NCBI GenBank assembly: GCA_023399215.1
Contig: JAEWQJ010000037.1
Span: 62,001-126,000, forward strand
Direction: 5' to 3'
DNA from: Methanobacteriota archaeon
Lineage (GTDB): Archaea > Halobacteriota > Methanosarcinia > Methanosarcinales > Methanosarcinaceae
DNA: 64,000 nucleotides
Under the pieces are notes generated by a model. It was not told the origin of the DNA, made no database searches, and saw only the letters and a list, made by a program, of their open reading frames with translations. The translations under genes were made by a program, and so were the position numbers. Within the stretch, counting starts at the first letter, position 1. The number at the start of each line of letters is the position of its first letter. Positions 1 through 8,023 of the stretch are shown in pieces.

Positions 1-879
1 ATGCATATACTGGGATTACAAATATTCCTTGCTCCTGCATATGTATCCCCAATGCTGACATTATATTTTGTAGGTTTAATTATTGTATTCTATACAATTT
101 ACCCGTTCATCATTATGCTTTCAAAAAGTTCAAAACAGATCTTACTTTATTCTTCTCTCATATTTCTCGGATGCTTGCTAGTCTCGAGAACTTTTAACAT
201 TATTGAGTACCGCTTTTATACGTTTTTCCCGATATTTGTTTTTGGGATTCTTACCTGTAAAGAAAGCCTATTTGAAAAGGCAATGATAATTAACAAGAAA
301 AATCCTTTTGTCAAGATACTGCTGGCTGCCCTTCCTGTTATGCTTGTACTGGTTATTGTTTTGGGCTCAAGAACAACCCTTCTCCTGGATCAAAATGCTT
401 CATTCAGTATTAAAGCAAGCAGCGGCACCATAGGGTCTTCTATGGTAATATCAATGCTAGAAAGTATGGCAAATTCACTGGGCCTGAGTTACATTATCTT
501 AAAATTCATTATTGATTCTGTGCTTCTTAACTTATTCGTAATAATATTCTGTGTTCTGGAATACAGGTTTGCAATGAAATTTATCAACAATGAATTTTCA
601 AGTTACCTGAGCTCTGTGTTTACATATGTCGCTACAGCTTCATACTGTATCTATTTGTTCCACAGACCATTTCTGGCGCTCTGGAACTCAGGGACACACT
701 TTATAAGTAGTCCAATTTTGCATGATGTCATCCTTATCTTCATAGCGCTACCTATCCTGGTCGTCATCTCGTATCACCTGCAGATTCTTGAATTAAATTT
801 AAAAAAGCATATTTTTCATAAGAAAACGTCTCACAAAGACTTCTCCTTTATAGGCTCTTCAAATAGTCCCGGCAAGTGA
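1..879 (+). CDS. Acyltransferase-3 family membrane protein, C-terminal part (runs in from the left edge)
   Basis: The 292 readable residues are mostly hydrophobic, with about seven or eight membrane segments. Near the end (about residues 210-225) is a Tyr-Cys-Ile-Tyr-Leu-Phe-His-Arg-Pro-Phe stretch typical of the last helices of OafA/NodX-type acyltransferases (PF01757), which acylate sugars or cell-surface polymers at the membrane. Family members are about 330-380 residues, and the conserved N-terminal Arg/His signature is missing here, so the gene very probably begins before the window and the Met at base 1 is incidental. The tail after the last helix is short and basic. Substrate unknown; a surface polysaccharide is a reasonable guess but nothing in the window tests it. 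Confidence 0.7.
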   Translation: MHILGLQIFLAPAYVSPMLTLYFVGLIIVFYTIYPFIIMLSKSSKQILLYSSLIFLGCLLVSRTFNIIEYRFYTFFPIFVFGILTCKESLFEKAMIINKKNPFVKILLAALPVMLVLVIVLGSRTTLLLDQNASFSIKASSGTIGSSMVISMLESMANSLGLSYIILKFIIDSVLLNLFVIIFCVLEYRFAMKFINNEFSSYLSSVFTYVATASYCIYLFHRPFLALWNSGTHFISSPILHDVILIFIALPILVVISYHLQILELNLKKHIFHKKTSHKDFSFIGSSNSPGK

Positions 880-1204
880 GTGTCTGGTAGAAAAATTTCT
901 GTGAAAAAATCGAAGTTTTAAAATCAAGACTGGAACATCTAGTGTCCGAGTCCCGTCACCTGAGTTCCGTCACCCGAGTCCCGTCTCGGGAGGACGGGGC
1001 CCTTTTCGCTCACTTCGTTCGCTCAAGATGAATATAAGGAAAATACTTGAGATAGGCTTACAGGTTATCCCATGTCCATATTTAGAGACCAAAAACGATA
1101 TCAGAAAAAATATTGATTTTCAAAAAATACTGTGGAATGTGGGTTTTAGGATAGATTTTCAAATAAGATAAATCAAATTGCGGGCGGCAACCCCACCCTA
1201 TAAA

Positions 1205-1318
1205 GGCTGTCCAACAATTACTTTAGATAATAAAAGAATTCCTTCTTTTTTGATTTAAAGGCCTTATTTGCTTTCTTTTTAGCACTTTTTTATTACTACC
1301 AATAATTGTCGGACAGCC
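1205..1318. repeat. MITE-like element with terminal inverted repeats
   Basis: The 16-base ends GGCTGTCCAACAATTA and TAATTGTCGGACAGCC are inverted copies with one mismatch. The 114-base body has no ORF of its own. A second, degenerate and inverted copy of its right two-thirds (1236-1318) is found at 37652-37729, sharing the GAATTCCTTCT block and the TGTCGGACA end. It is probably a non-autonomous derivative of an IS present elsewhere in the genome. Confidence 0.6.
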
Positions 1319-1499
1319 TGTAAAGAATGGGGTATTCATGACCCTCTGCGCTCCTAATATCATAAAATTAAAAATGTTAATACTGCGATTCCGAAGGAAG
1401 TTCATAAAACTTGACTTTTTAATAGGATCCGTAAATCACGGCTTTTTCTAGGAAATAAGGAATTAATTTTGGAATCGAAGCACTGATCTAAAATAAAAA

Positions 1500-1546
1500 A
1501 GGAATTGTAAGCTCATTTCGGCTGAAACTAAGGATTTCTACAAAGC
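1500..1546. mobile_element. Remnant IS end
   Basis: On the minus strand this reads GAGCTTTGTAGAAATCCTTA and continues into AGTTTCAGCC. It resembles the end of the transposase-bearing element at 15487 (GGCTCTGTAGAAATCCTTAA). No transposase is left here. It abuts the stop codon of the Dsr-like gene, so that gene's last codons may be altered by an old insertion. Confidence 0.45.
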
Positions 1547-2404
1547 TCAGGAAAGGACTTCTTCCCTGTACTTATCAATACCGAGCCTGTCAATGAGTTC
1601 TCCTAACCTTTCTCCATCAAGGCCTTCTCTTTTGTAATACTCAAAGGTTTTTTCAAGGACTGAGAAAAGCTGCTCCTCGTCTGCAAGCTCAAGAAGCTTT
1701 ATCCCCTGCATGGGCTGGCGTCCGGCCTTGCCTCCAACAAAGATTGTGCATCCGGTTTTTTCTGCCCTGAGAGCATCTTTCCGGCAGGCTGCAATACATG
1801 CTCCGCAGAGAATGCATTTTTCAGTATCTATAGAGGCTTTATCATCCAGAACTCTTATTGCTCCCACTTTACAAGCCTTTTCACAGCGCTTGCAGCCGAC
1901 ACAATTTTCCTCGATGGTTTTGGGCCTTACCGTACCCATGACTCCAAAATCATTTTCCTGAGGCCTTACACAGGCTGAAGGGCAACCTGTTACTGCAATC
2001 TTGAGCTTTTTAGGGACAGCTTCCCCAAAGTATTTTTCATCGATCCTGCTTGCCAGGCTCTCGCAGTCAATCAACCCGTTTCTGCAGACCCTATCTCCCT
2101 GACAGGCGACTACTGCTCTTACTCTTTTTCCGATAGAGCCTCCTGAAATGCCCTGCTTTTCAAGTTCGGTGTTTGCTGCTTCTGCATCTTCAAGTTTAAC
2201 AAAAGGAACCTCAATCTGCTGCCTTGAGGTTATGTGAACATAGCCAGAGCCATACTTCTCGGCTGCATCTGCAATTGCTCGCAGTTTTTCGACATCCAGA
2301 TTCCCACTCACGACCTTCAGACGCATTGAAAACATGTTTTCCTGCCTCTGAGGCAGAAATCCTTTACTTTTTAGTAAAGACTCATCAATTTTTTTCTCAT
2401 TCAT
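1547..2404 (-). CDS. Dsr-like siroheme/[4Fe-4S] protein with ferredoxin domain
   Basis: This 285-residue protein has an N-terminal nitrite/sulfite-reductase half-domain (about 20-90). A siroheme-[4Fe-4S] cluster motif follows: Cys-x5-Cys (ACQGDRVC, about 120) and Cys-x3-Cys (TGCPSAC, about 160). After that comes a two-cluster ferredoxin insert with CxxCxxCxxxCK and a second CxxCxxCxxxC (about 190-235). This matches the small single-subunit Dsr-LP (group I) proteins of methanogens, relatives of dissimilatory sulfite reductase and of the C-half of F420-dependent sulfite reductase. The electron donor domain of Fsr is absent, so sulfite reduction by this protein alone is not assured and its physiological substrate is unsettled. 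It is monocistronic, with a short C-terminus touching an IS end. Confidence 0.85.
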   Translation of the reverse strand: MNEKKIDESLLKSKGFLPQRQENMFSMRLKVVSGNLDVEKLRAIADAAEKYGSGYVHITSRQQIEVPFVKLEDAEAANTELEKQGISGGSIGKRVRAVVACQGDRVCRNGLIDCESLASRIDEKYFGEAVPKKLKIAVTGCPSACVRPQENDFGVMGTVRPKTIEENCVGCKRCEKACKVGAIRVLDDKASIDTEKCILCGACIAACRKDALRAEKTGCTIFVGGKAGRQPMQGIKLLELADEEQLFSVLEKTFEYYKREGLDGERLGELIDRLGIDKYREEVLS

Positions 2405-2591
2405 ATAAGGTCACTTATTACAAAAGCATTATTATGGATGCATATAAATATTTTTGTCTTTTTTTCAGTTGGCTTTTTTATAGATCCAGACTTTTAACAG
2501 ATTGCAGATTTAACCGAATCCCGGTATATGAAGAATTTGGAAACATGCATATATCAGAGAAAAACAGGAGATTTTTGCCAGAGAAAGGCGA

Positions 2592-2663
2592 GAGAACTGG
2601 ACCACTGAAAGACAAGAGAACTGGATCACTGAAAAATAAGAGAACCAGATCAATGAAAGACAT
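2592..2663. repeat. Three 24-bp tandem repeats
   Basis: Units start at 2592, 2616 and 2640 with the pattern GAGAACTGGAyCACTGAAAr; the third copy has drifted. They lie just downstream of the AzlD stop. A plus-strand reading frame crosses them, but its only notable feature is the repeat, so I do not call a gene. Confidence 0.7.
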
Positions 2664-2672
2664 AAGAAGAAG

Positions 2673-3011
2673 TCAGAGAAACGAAAAAACGTTGAACTGT
2701 ACGAGTGCCATATAAAGCGCCGTCCCTGTAAAGATGCTGAGCATGGCATTTCTTTTCCAGAAATGCAGCCCGGCAACGACAAATATGGTGAACAATTCCG
2801 GAATCCCATAAGGAGCTGTAAGCCATTGAACGTCTTTCAGGCAGTAGATCACAAGCAGCAGGAGAATCATAGGAGGCAGGTTTTTTTCAATAACTGCGAG
2901 CATTGCAGGGGGTTCTCTTGATCCAAAAAATATAAACGGAAGAGCTCTGGTTGCAAAGGTTGCAAGCGCTATGACTGCAATGGTAATGAACATTTGAAGA
3001 GCGTTCAGCAT
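2673..3011 (-). CDS. azlD: AzlD family branched-chain amino acid export subunit
   Basis: A 112-residue membrane protein with four hydrophobic segments. The early Ala-Thr-Arg-Ala-Leu-Pro-Phe motif (about 20-28) is typical of AzlD (PF05437). AzlD is the small partner of AzlC, and together they export branched-chain amino acids or analogues. Its ATG overlaps the TGA of azlC by one base (TGATG), so translation is probably coupled. Length is normal for the family. The transported substrate in methanogens has not been shown. Confidence 0.85.
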   Translation of the reverse strand: MLNALQMFITIAVIALATFATRALPFIFFGSREPPAMLAVIEKNLPPMILLLLVIYCLKDVQWLTAPYGIPELFTIFVVAGLHFWKRNAMLSIFTGTALYMALVQFNVFSFL

Positions 3012-3853
3012 CAGTTTTCCTCCTTTATTTTGTCTTCAACAGACTGCATGGATGTATTAATCGACCGAATTTCTTTCTTTATTTGTGAAATTCCCTGCAT
3101 TTTCTGTGTTTTCTCCATTTCCTGCTTTCTTTGTGTTCTCTGCATTGACTTTTCCCTGCCAATCAGGATAAGGGTTCCAAGAACGATTGAGGCAAGCAAC
3201 ATATTGTCAGAGCTGAACAGAATAAGAGAAAGGGCTCCTGCACCAACTGCGGCTATGAAGGGAAAGCGTGCCTCTGAACTGAAATATTGCTCTATGGTCA
3301 GCACCACAAATAGCGCAGTCAGCACGAAACTCATGCCCTCAAGATTAAGATCCAGGAAAGAGCCGAGTGCAGCCCCCAGAACTGAACCTGCGATCCAGTA
3401 TGAGTGGTCAAGGGCTGCAATATAGAAGTAAAACTTTGATTTTGAGCTGCCCTGCGGGACATCTGTTGTGGTCAGGAGAGCGTATGTCTCATCGGTTAGT
3501 GCAAAGATCAGGTAAGGTTTAATCTTGCCGATACCGGAAAACTTCTCAAGCAGGGACAAACCGTAAAAAGCATGCCTGAAATTCAGAAGCAATGTGGCTA
3601 TGGCAAACTCAGTTAGTCCTGCGCCGGCAGAAAGTAAAGCTACTGCCAGGAACTGGCCAGAGCCTGCATAGACAAAAAGGCTCATAATAAAAGCATAGAT
3701 CCAGTGATATCCTGCACCATCAAGCAGGAATCCAAAAGCCATTCCGAGAGGAATATACCCGAGAAGCACAGGAACTGTGGTTTTGAAGGCGGTGGTGAAA
3801 AGATCTTTATTTTGTTCACCTGCTTCTCTTTTGTACTCCCCATTTCTGACCAT
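3011..3853 (-). CDS. azlC: AzlC family amino acid exporter
   Basis: A 280-residue integral membrane protein. Residues about 20-235 form the AzlC/YgaZ domain (PF03591), including the Gly-Tyr-Ile-Pro-Leu-Gly-Met-Ala-Phe-Gly opening and the Tyr-Ala-Gly-Ser-Gly-Gln-Phe and Asn-Phe-Arg-His-Ala-Phe-Tyr-Gly motifs. It forms an export pair with azlD, encoded directly downstream with a one-base overlap. Unusually, the last ~45 residues are a charged Lys/Gln/Glu-rich tail likely to form a cytoplasmic helix, beyond the usual end of the family. Confidence 0.88.
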   Translation of the reverse strand: MVRNGEYKREAGEQNKDLFTTAFKTTVPVLLGYIPLGMAFGFLLDGAGYHWIYAFIMSLFVYAGSGQFLAVALLSAGAGLTEFAIATLLLNFRHAFYGLSLLEKFSGIGKIKPYLIFALTDETYALLTTTDVPQGSSKSKFYFYIAALDHSYWIAGSVLGAALGSFLDLNLEGMSFVLTALFVVLTIEQYFSSEARFPFIAAVGAGALSLILFSSDNMLLASIVLGTLILIGREKSMQRTQRKQEMEKTQKMQGISQIKKEIRSINTSMQSVEDKIKEEN

Positions 3854-4133
3854 GCTATCTATCTTCTGCTGCCTGTATCGTAGTTCCTTTTGAAAAATGA
3901 AAAACAGGAATTATATTTATCATATATATCTTTTGTCAATATAGAATTACTATCGTGAGGAAGAACCGTCAGCCTGCTCACAGTTAAAAATCAAATTTGC
4001 ACGCGCACCCTAACAAGCAACGGGGTATTTAACTGAAATAAATATTAGCTGTTGATAAATACTAGACCAACTAGACCAACTAGACCAGGATTATTTTTAT
4101 ATTTCCTATACTATTATTATCTCTGGGGACTAA

Positions 4134-4499
4134 ATGTCGGGTATAGACAGTGATAATTTCATGTTGAGTTCTTTTGATTTGCAAAAAATAGCCTTGATAC
4201 TTATCATTATTGGGTTCATCATAGTAAGGGTAGGGAAATTAAGTAAAGGAAATTTAAATAAACACGATATGATATCCGCATTCGGATATTTGCTAGTCGT
4301 CTTATCTGTCCCTCATATGATTAATTTTACATACGACGCCATAGTTTCGCAAACAGTTACTCCTGTAATTTTAATTCATTCATTAATAGGAATTGTAATT
4401 TTAATCCTGGGATTTATTGTTGTGATTAACAGAAGAAGCTGGAAAATCAAAAGGAGATGGAAAACTAAAGTTAACATGCAAATTCTTTTAGTTTTATGA
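4134..4499 (+). CDS. Small membrane protein, probably shortened by an opal codon
   Basis: The 121-residue frame has three hydrophobic segments (about 15-33, 48-66, 78-98) and then a basic Arg-Arg-Ser-Trp-Lys loop leading into what looks like the start of a fourth helix. The frame stops at TGA (4497-4499), but the same frame continues with Leu-Val-Asn-Phe-Ile-Leu-Gly-Thr-Tyr-Met-Ala-Leu-Phe-Thr and ends at TAA (4542-4544). That completes the helix. The simplest reading is a Trp (TGG) to TGA change in a formerly ~135-residue four-helix protein. I do not recognise a function; it resembles DUF420-like or cytochrome-b561-like small helix bundles only in general shape. No partner gene is adjacent. 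Confidence 0.5.
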   Translation: MSGIDSDNFMLSSFDLQKIALILIIIGFIIVRVGKLSKGNLNKHDMISAFGYLLVVLSVPHMINFTYDAIVSQTVTPVILIHSLIGIVILILGFIVVINRRSWKIKRRWKTKVNMQILLVL

Positions 4500-4905
4500 C
4501 TGGTAAATTTCATATTGGGGACATATATGGCTTTATTTACTTAATTTTGAGTATAAAGAAACCCATTGCATATTAAAATAGTTATAAAGATCTGGAATAT
4601 ATACAGATCTACCGAAATAGGTTTAAATGAATTAGCTTAAAATCCACCCAAAATGAATTTTATATACAAATTAATAAAGTTTCAAACTATTCTTGTGGTC
4701 AGAATATCGACTGATTATTCGGAATCCGAGATTCAGATAAATAATTTTGAGTTCTGGTAATTTTGAGTTCTGGTAATTCTGAGTTCTGGTAATTCTGAGT
4801 TTTGGGATCAGTTCCGTGTCTAAAGGTAATACATTATTAGTGAAGATGTTTTCATTAAAGAGATAACTAACGGAGAAAAAGGGAAAATTTAAACAGGCGA
4901 TCAAA
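4500..4905. other. AT-rich spacer with 15-bp tandem repeats
   Basis: No gene is seen. Four copies of a 15-base unit (TAATTyTGAGTTCTGG-like) run from about 4740 to 4802. The rest looks like the leader region of the Mrp gene. Confidence 0.5.
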
Positions 4906-5748
4906 ATGACAGATCAGGTTCAACCACTTGTAAGCTTATCGAAAAAACCAACTGAACCCAAAATGGTAGTTAACCTCAGACGCATCAAGCGTAAGATCCT
5001 GATAATGAGTGGGAAAGGCGGAGTTGGAAAAAGCACAGTTGCAGCAAACCTGTCTATCGGACTGGTTATGCATGGATATAGAGTTGGACTCCTTGATTGT
5101 GATATTCACGGCCCGACTATTCCCACAATTTTCGGTATGGAATCTATGAAGCCAGAAGTTAGCGAAGAAGGCATAATGCCAGTTGAGGTCCTACCCAATC
5201 TTTTGTTGATGTCTATAGGTTTTCTACTCGAAGATAAAGATTCTCCCATCATCTGGAGAGGGCCATTAAAAATGGGAATCATTGAAAAGTTACTGGAAGA
5301 CGTCGTCTGGGGAGCTCTCGATTTTCTGATTATAGATCTACCTCCGGGCACAGGAGATGAACCTTTGAGCCTGGCTTTGCTGATCCCCGAGATTGATGGC
5401 TCAATACTTGTAACAACTCCTCAGGACGTAGCTCTCGTCAGCGTCCGCAAATCAATCGGATTTTCTAAAGAACTCAATGTTCCTATTATAGGTATTGTCG
5501 ACAATATGCATGGTTTGATCTGTCCTCACTGCGGCAAGCCAATAGAAGTGTTTAGGAATGGAGGAGTAGAAAAAGCTTCAAAAGATTTCAATATCCCTAT
5601 CCTTGCCAGACTTCCGATAGAGCCAAAAGTCGCAGAAATGGAAGATAAGGGCACAGTTGTCCAGGAAATGCTTAAACACGACACTGAATGGCAGAAGAAC
5701 TTTGAAAATTTTGTGATTGCAGTAGAAAGAATCCTGGAGAAAAAGTAA
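4906..5748 (+). CDS. Mrp/Nbp35-family Fe-S cluster carrier ATPase
   Basis: A 280-residue cytosolic P-loop ATPase of the ApbC/Mrp/Nbp35 (ParA/MinD) group. It shows the deviant Walker A Lys-Gly-Gly-Val-Gly-Lys-Ser-Thr (about 38-45), switch I region DCDIHGPTIPTIFG (about 66-79), Walker B DFLIIDLPPGTGDE (about 140-153), and the paired cysteines Cys-Pro-His-Cys (about 206-209) that bridge a [4Fe-4S] cluster in the dimer. Members accept and hand on [4Fe-4S] clusters to apo-proteins, which is plausible in a methanogen packed with Fe-S enzymes. It stands alone, and its neighbours give no hint of a dedicated client. Confidence 0.9.
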   Translation: MTDQVQPLVSLSKKPTEPKMVVNLRRIKRKILIMSGKGGVGKSTVAANLSIGLVMHGYRVGLLDCDIHGPTIPTIFGMESMKPEVSEEGIMPVEVLPNLLLMSIGFLLEDKDSPIIWRGPLKMGIIEKLLEDVVWGALDFLIIDLPPGTGDEPLSLALLIPEIDGSILVTTPQDVALVSVRKSIGFSKELNVPIIGIVDNMHGLICPHCGKPIEVFRNGGVEKASKDFNIPILARLPIEPKVAEMEDKGTVVQEMLKHDTEWQKNFENFVIAVERILEKK

Positions 5749-6044
5749 GTGAGATAAGTAGTTGAAGAATTTAATGTAGTTCGGAATTATGCACTTGAGG
5801 TTCAAAATCAATTACACTAAAATCAATTACACTAAAATCAATCACAATAAAATCAGTTACACTAAATACCATGGTTTTAATTTGCATTTTAAACAGTTAA
5901 AGGTTTAATATAGCTGTTGATTTTCCATTTCAACTGCGTAAGTTCTAATTATTTATAGTCAAATTCACATTTTGAACAGTTGAAAATTTGATACTTAGTT
6001 ATTAAGTTCAACTGTACAGGTCCTAAAAAGATAAAATAAGGGAA
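5749..6044. repeat. 17-bp tandem repeats and two IS/MITE right-end motifs
   Basis: About 5807-5868 carries four drifting copies of a 17-base AAATCAATTACACTAA unit. Two copies of the dispersed end motif TTCAACTGCGTAAGTyCT occur at about 5930-5945 and, degenerate, at about 6003-6022. The same motif in inverted pairs bounds the element at 6880-7202. Confidence 0.5.
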
Positions 6045-6371
6045 TTAAGCCTTACCGTTACCGCAGTAATACTTAACTACGTTTGCATTCTCCAGATTGT
6101 GCTCTTTCCAGACAGGACAGGTATAACAAATGCAGTCTTTGTTAGGATTTAGGTCTTTACAGATAGCTTCACCTGCCGAACAATAGACTCCAGGAACACT
6201 TTGCGGCGATGGAGCTTTACCTTCTCCTAAATTTTTCGCTTCACTTTTGAAGTTTCCCATTTTTTCCAGTGCACATGCACTCTCAGATTGTACAGGGCAC
6301 TGAGAACACATACATCTTTCGAGATTTGATGCAATATATGGAACTTCTATGGATTTACTCATATTACCCAT
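6045..6371 (-). CDS. DUF2769 cysteine-rich protein
   Basis: 108 residues with about nine cysteines in two clusters: Cys-Met-Cys-Ser-Gln-Cys-Pro-Val near residue 20, and Cys-Ile-Cys-Tyr-Thr-Cys-Pro-Val near 80, followed by a Tyr-Tyr-Cys-Gly end. This is the DUF2769 pattern found mainly in methanogens, often in multiple copies. The duplicated C-x-C-x2-C-P arrangement suggests metal or Fe-S binding, but no function is established. A strong GGGGGAG site lies four bases before the ATG. It is monocistronic. Confidence 0.8.
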   Translation of the reverse strand: MGNMSKSIEVPYIASNLERCMCSQCPVQSESACALEKMGNFKSEAKNLGEGKAPSPQSVPGVYCSAGEAICKDLNPNKDCICYTCPVWKEHNLENANVVKYYCGNGKA

Positions 6372-6813
6372 TTTACTCCCCCTATCTTATAATATTCGTG
6401 AGATAATATTCATTTCGTATTCTGAATTTATAGAATAAAATCGTTTTCAGTTTTCAGAATTATTGTGACTTGGAGTCTATCCAAAAAACCAGTGATGTAT
6501 ATTGAAAAGTTAAACCTGGCAAGTGAAGGAGATGTGCCTCTAGTTTTCCGAAAAAGCCGAAAATCTCTTCATGGTCTGGAAGCTTGACAAATGGAAAAAG
6601 ATCCACCAGGATGCCTGAAAAATGGAATCCTTCCCAAGAGAAATGCTTGTCAGGGATTACGTAGGCAGAGGAAAGGTAAACTATAAAATTACTCATAACA
6701 GAGAAAACAAATAACAGGGAAAACAAATAACAGGGAAAACAATTGAGAATCGCTGGTAATTTGTTTTTCCAGGAACTACCAGGTTATTGCATTTTCTTAA
6801 CCTCGGGCTTTCA

Positions 6814-6836
6814 CCGGTCGCAAGCGACCGGCTTTT
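6814..6836 (+). terminator. Hairpin followed by T run
   Basis: A perfect 8-bp stem, CCGGTCGC/GCGACCGG with a two-base loop, is followed by CTTTT. No intact gene ends just upstream, so it may be left from a decayed gene or be part of a repeat. Confidence 0.4.
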
Positions 6837-6879
6837 CCGAAAAAAGAATGTAAAGACGCAAACCCACTAGAAAAATGAT

Positions 6880-7202
6880 AGGACTTACGCAGTTGAACTG
6901 GAAAATCAAAGTTGCGCTGGCGCACCCCGCTGCAAGCAACGGGGTATGTTCGCGCCACCGCTAAATTCCATTAAAGGAAATAATACCCCTAAACAATTTA
7001 GTTTGAGCAGAAGTTAATAACCAAAGATGAAATTGAGAAATTACTTATCATCAACGGTTACCGGGGAAGTTTTCCATCCCCGCAGCAAGCTAGCAGGGTA
7101 TTCGAATGAAATCAACAGCATTAAACCGTTAACTGTCTAAAATGTGACTTTAATCCATAGTTTTTGCTGTAATTGATTTTGTTCCTCAAGTGCGCAAGTC
7201 CT
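6880..7202. mobile_element. MITE with TIRs flanked by TA
   Basis: The ends AGGACTTACGCAGTTGA and TCAAGTGCGCAAGTCCT are inverted copies with two mismatches. If the element is read from GGACTT to AAGTCC, it is flanked on both sides by TA, the duplication made by IS630/Tc1-type elements. The interior has no transposase, but carries the CCCCGCtgCAAGCAACGGGG-type palindromic motif also seen near 4010-4030 and 7070-7095. Confidence 0.6.
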
Positions 7203-7249
7203 AAATGAATTATTTTTGAAACAATTGCACTGAAGAATTCTGCTACATC

Positions 7250-7483
7250 TCAAAATGTGTGGTACGAAAGAATTCCCAGGTAATCCAGGAGAGCAATAGT
7301 AAGTGCCACAAAACTGAGGATCAAAAACAAACCGGATATCCGTATAAGCTGATATTTTCCTTCCAGGATCTTTTCAAACTTTAAAAATAAATTAGTTAGT
7401 CGTAAAAGCAAAAGAAAGTAGAATTTTGAAAATCTATTTGTCCACCACGAATTGGTTAATATTTTGATACTCAATTTATCCAA
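7250..7483 (-). CDS. Possible small membrane protein
   Basis: A 77-residue frame starting with TTG. It has a basic N-terminal half and one or two hydrophobic stretches (about 22-35 and 50-72). No family is recognised and no clear ribosome site is seen. It lies just outside the MITE at 6880-7202. It could equally be a fragment of a longer membrane protein. Confidence 0.25.
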   Translation of the reverse strand: MDKLSIKILTNSWWTNRFSKFYFLLLLRLTNLFLKFEKILEGKYQLIRISGLFLILSFVALTIALLDYLGILSYHTF

Positions 7484-7673
7484 TAAGGCTGAAGTATTCT
7501 TTTATTATTCGAAAACAATAAGTTCCAGCCGCGCCTCTGCGCGGGACAAGAACGACCTTGATACGTCTTTTTTGTTACCTCGGAATAACATCAAGTGATT
7601 AACAGAGGATCATCAAAAAAAGTAAAATCTGGAAAATCATCTGGAAAATCTGATAATTTATCTCTTTATCTCT

Positions 7674-7829
7674 TTACTCAAGCTTCTCCTCCGGCATATA
7701 GCACCCGAAATAGGTATTTTGCTCGACCTTTTTCAGGATATTATTAATATTTTCGAGTGAAGCTTCCATCTTTTCCATTCTCTTCTCGATCTCCTGTAGT
7801 CTGGTAAGAATTTCCTGGTCTGTGGTCAT
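7674..7829 (-). CDS. Small coiled-coil protein (51 aa)
   Basis: The ATG at 7829 is preceded by GGAGTTAAAATT and gives a 51-residue protein. Residues 3-38 form a heptad-type helix rich in Glu, Leu, Ile and Lys, ending in Asn-Thr-Tyr-Phe-Gly-Cys-Tyr-Met-Pro-Glu-Glu. The frame is open another 37 codons upstream, but that part has no ribosome site. Function unknown; it is probably an oligomerising small protein. Confidence 0.5.
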   Translation of the reverse strand: MTTDQEILTRLQEIEKRMEKMEASLENINNILKKVEQNTYFGCYMPEEKLE

Positions 7830-8023
7830 AATTTTAACTCCATATATATTTCCAGATATATTTACTATATTTAGCTTAATTGAAGCTTTTGATGTATCAG
7901 TATATCCTGCAATTATTTTATAGCCAACGTAAAACCTCACTGCTGGCTAATTTAAGTAAAATCAAGTTATATTTTTCTATATTTTTCTGGGAAATGGGAA
8001 AACAACGGGGGATGAAAGATACC

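Larger units (their letters stand above)
880..1546. other. Gene-free spacer with hairpins, a MITE and an IS end
   Basis: No convincing gene is present. Bases 973-998 hold alternative GC-rich hairpins (CCCGAG/CTCGGG and CCCGTC/GACGGG), followed by a run of T and an imperfect CGCTCACTTCGTTCGCTCA motif. This could terminate the upstream gene or be a dispersed extragenic repeat. A 114-base inverted-repeat element lies at 1205-1318. An IS-end-like sequence occupies about 1500-1546, directly against the stop codon of the next gene. Confidence 0.5.
6372..7249. other. Gene-poor region with hairpin and MITE
   Basis: Contains IS-end-like sequence at about 6470-6500 (GAGTCTATCCAAAAAACCAG, related to the end of the element at 37785). 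A strong hairpin at 6814-6831 (CCGGTCGC/GCGACCGG followed by CTTTT) looks like a terminator. The element at 6880-7202 completes the region. Short reading frames between 6490 and 6720 are interrupted and I cannot assign them. Confidence 0.45.

Noticed and set aside
1223..1405. 60-codon minus-strand frame
   Set aside because: It overlaps the MITE at 1205-1318 and has no support as a protein.
2224..2715. 163-codon plus-strand frame overlapping the Dsr-like gene and the 24-bp repeats
   Set aside because: Most of it is antisense to the conserved siroheme protein, and the rest is repeat; no family.
6460..6726. 88-codon minus-strand frame
   Set aside because: It lies across an IS-end-like sequence and short repeats (GGGAAAACAAATAACA), with no family or good start; probably non-coding.
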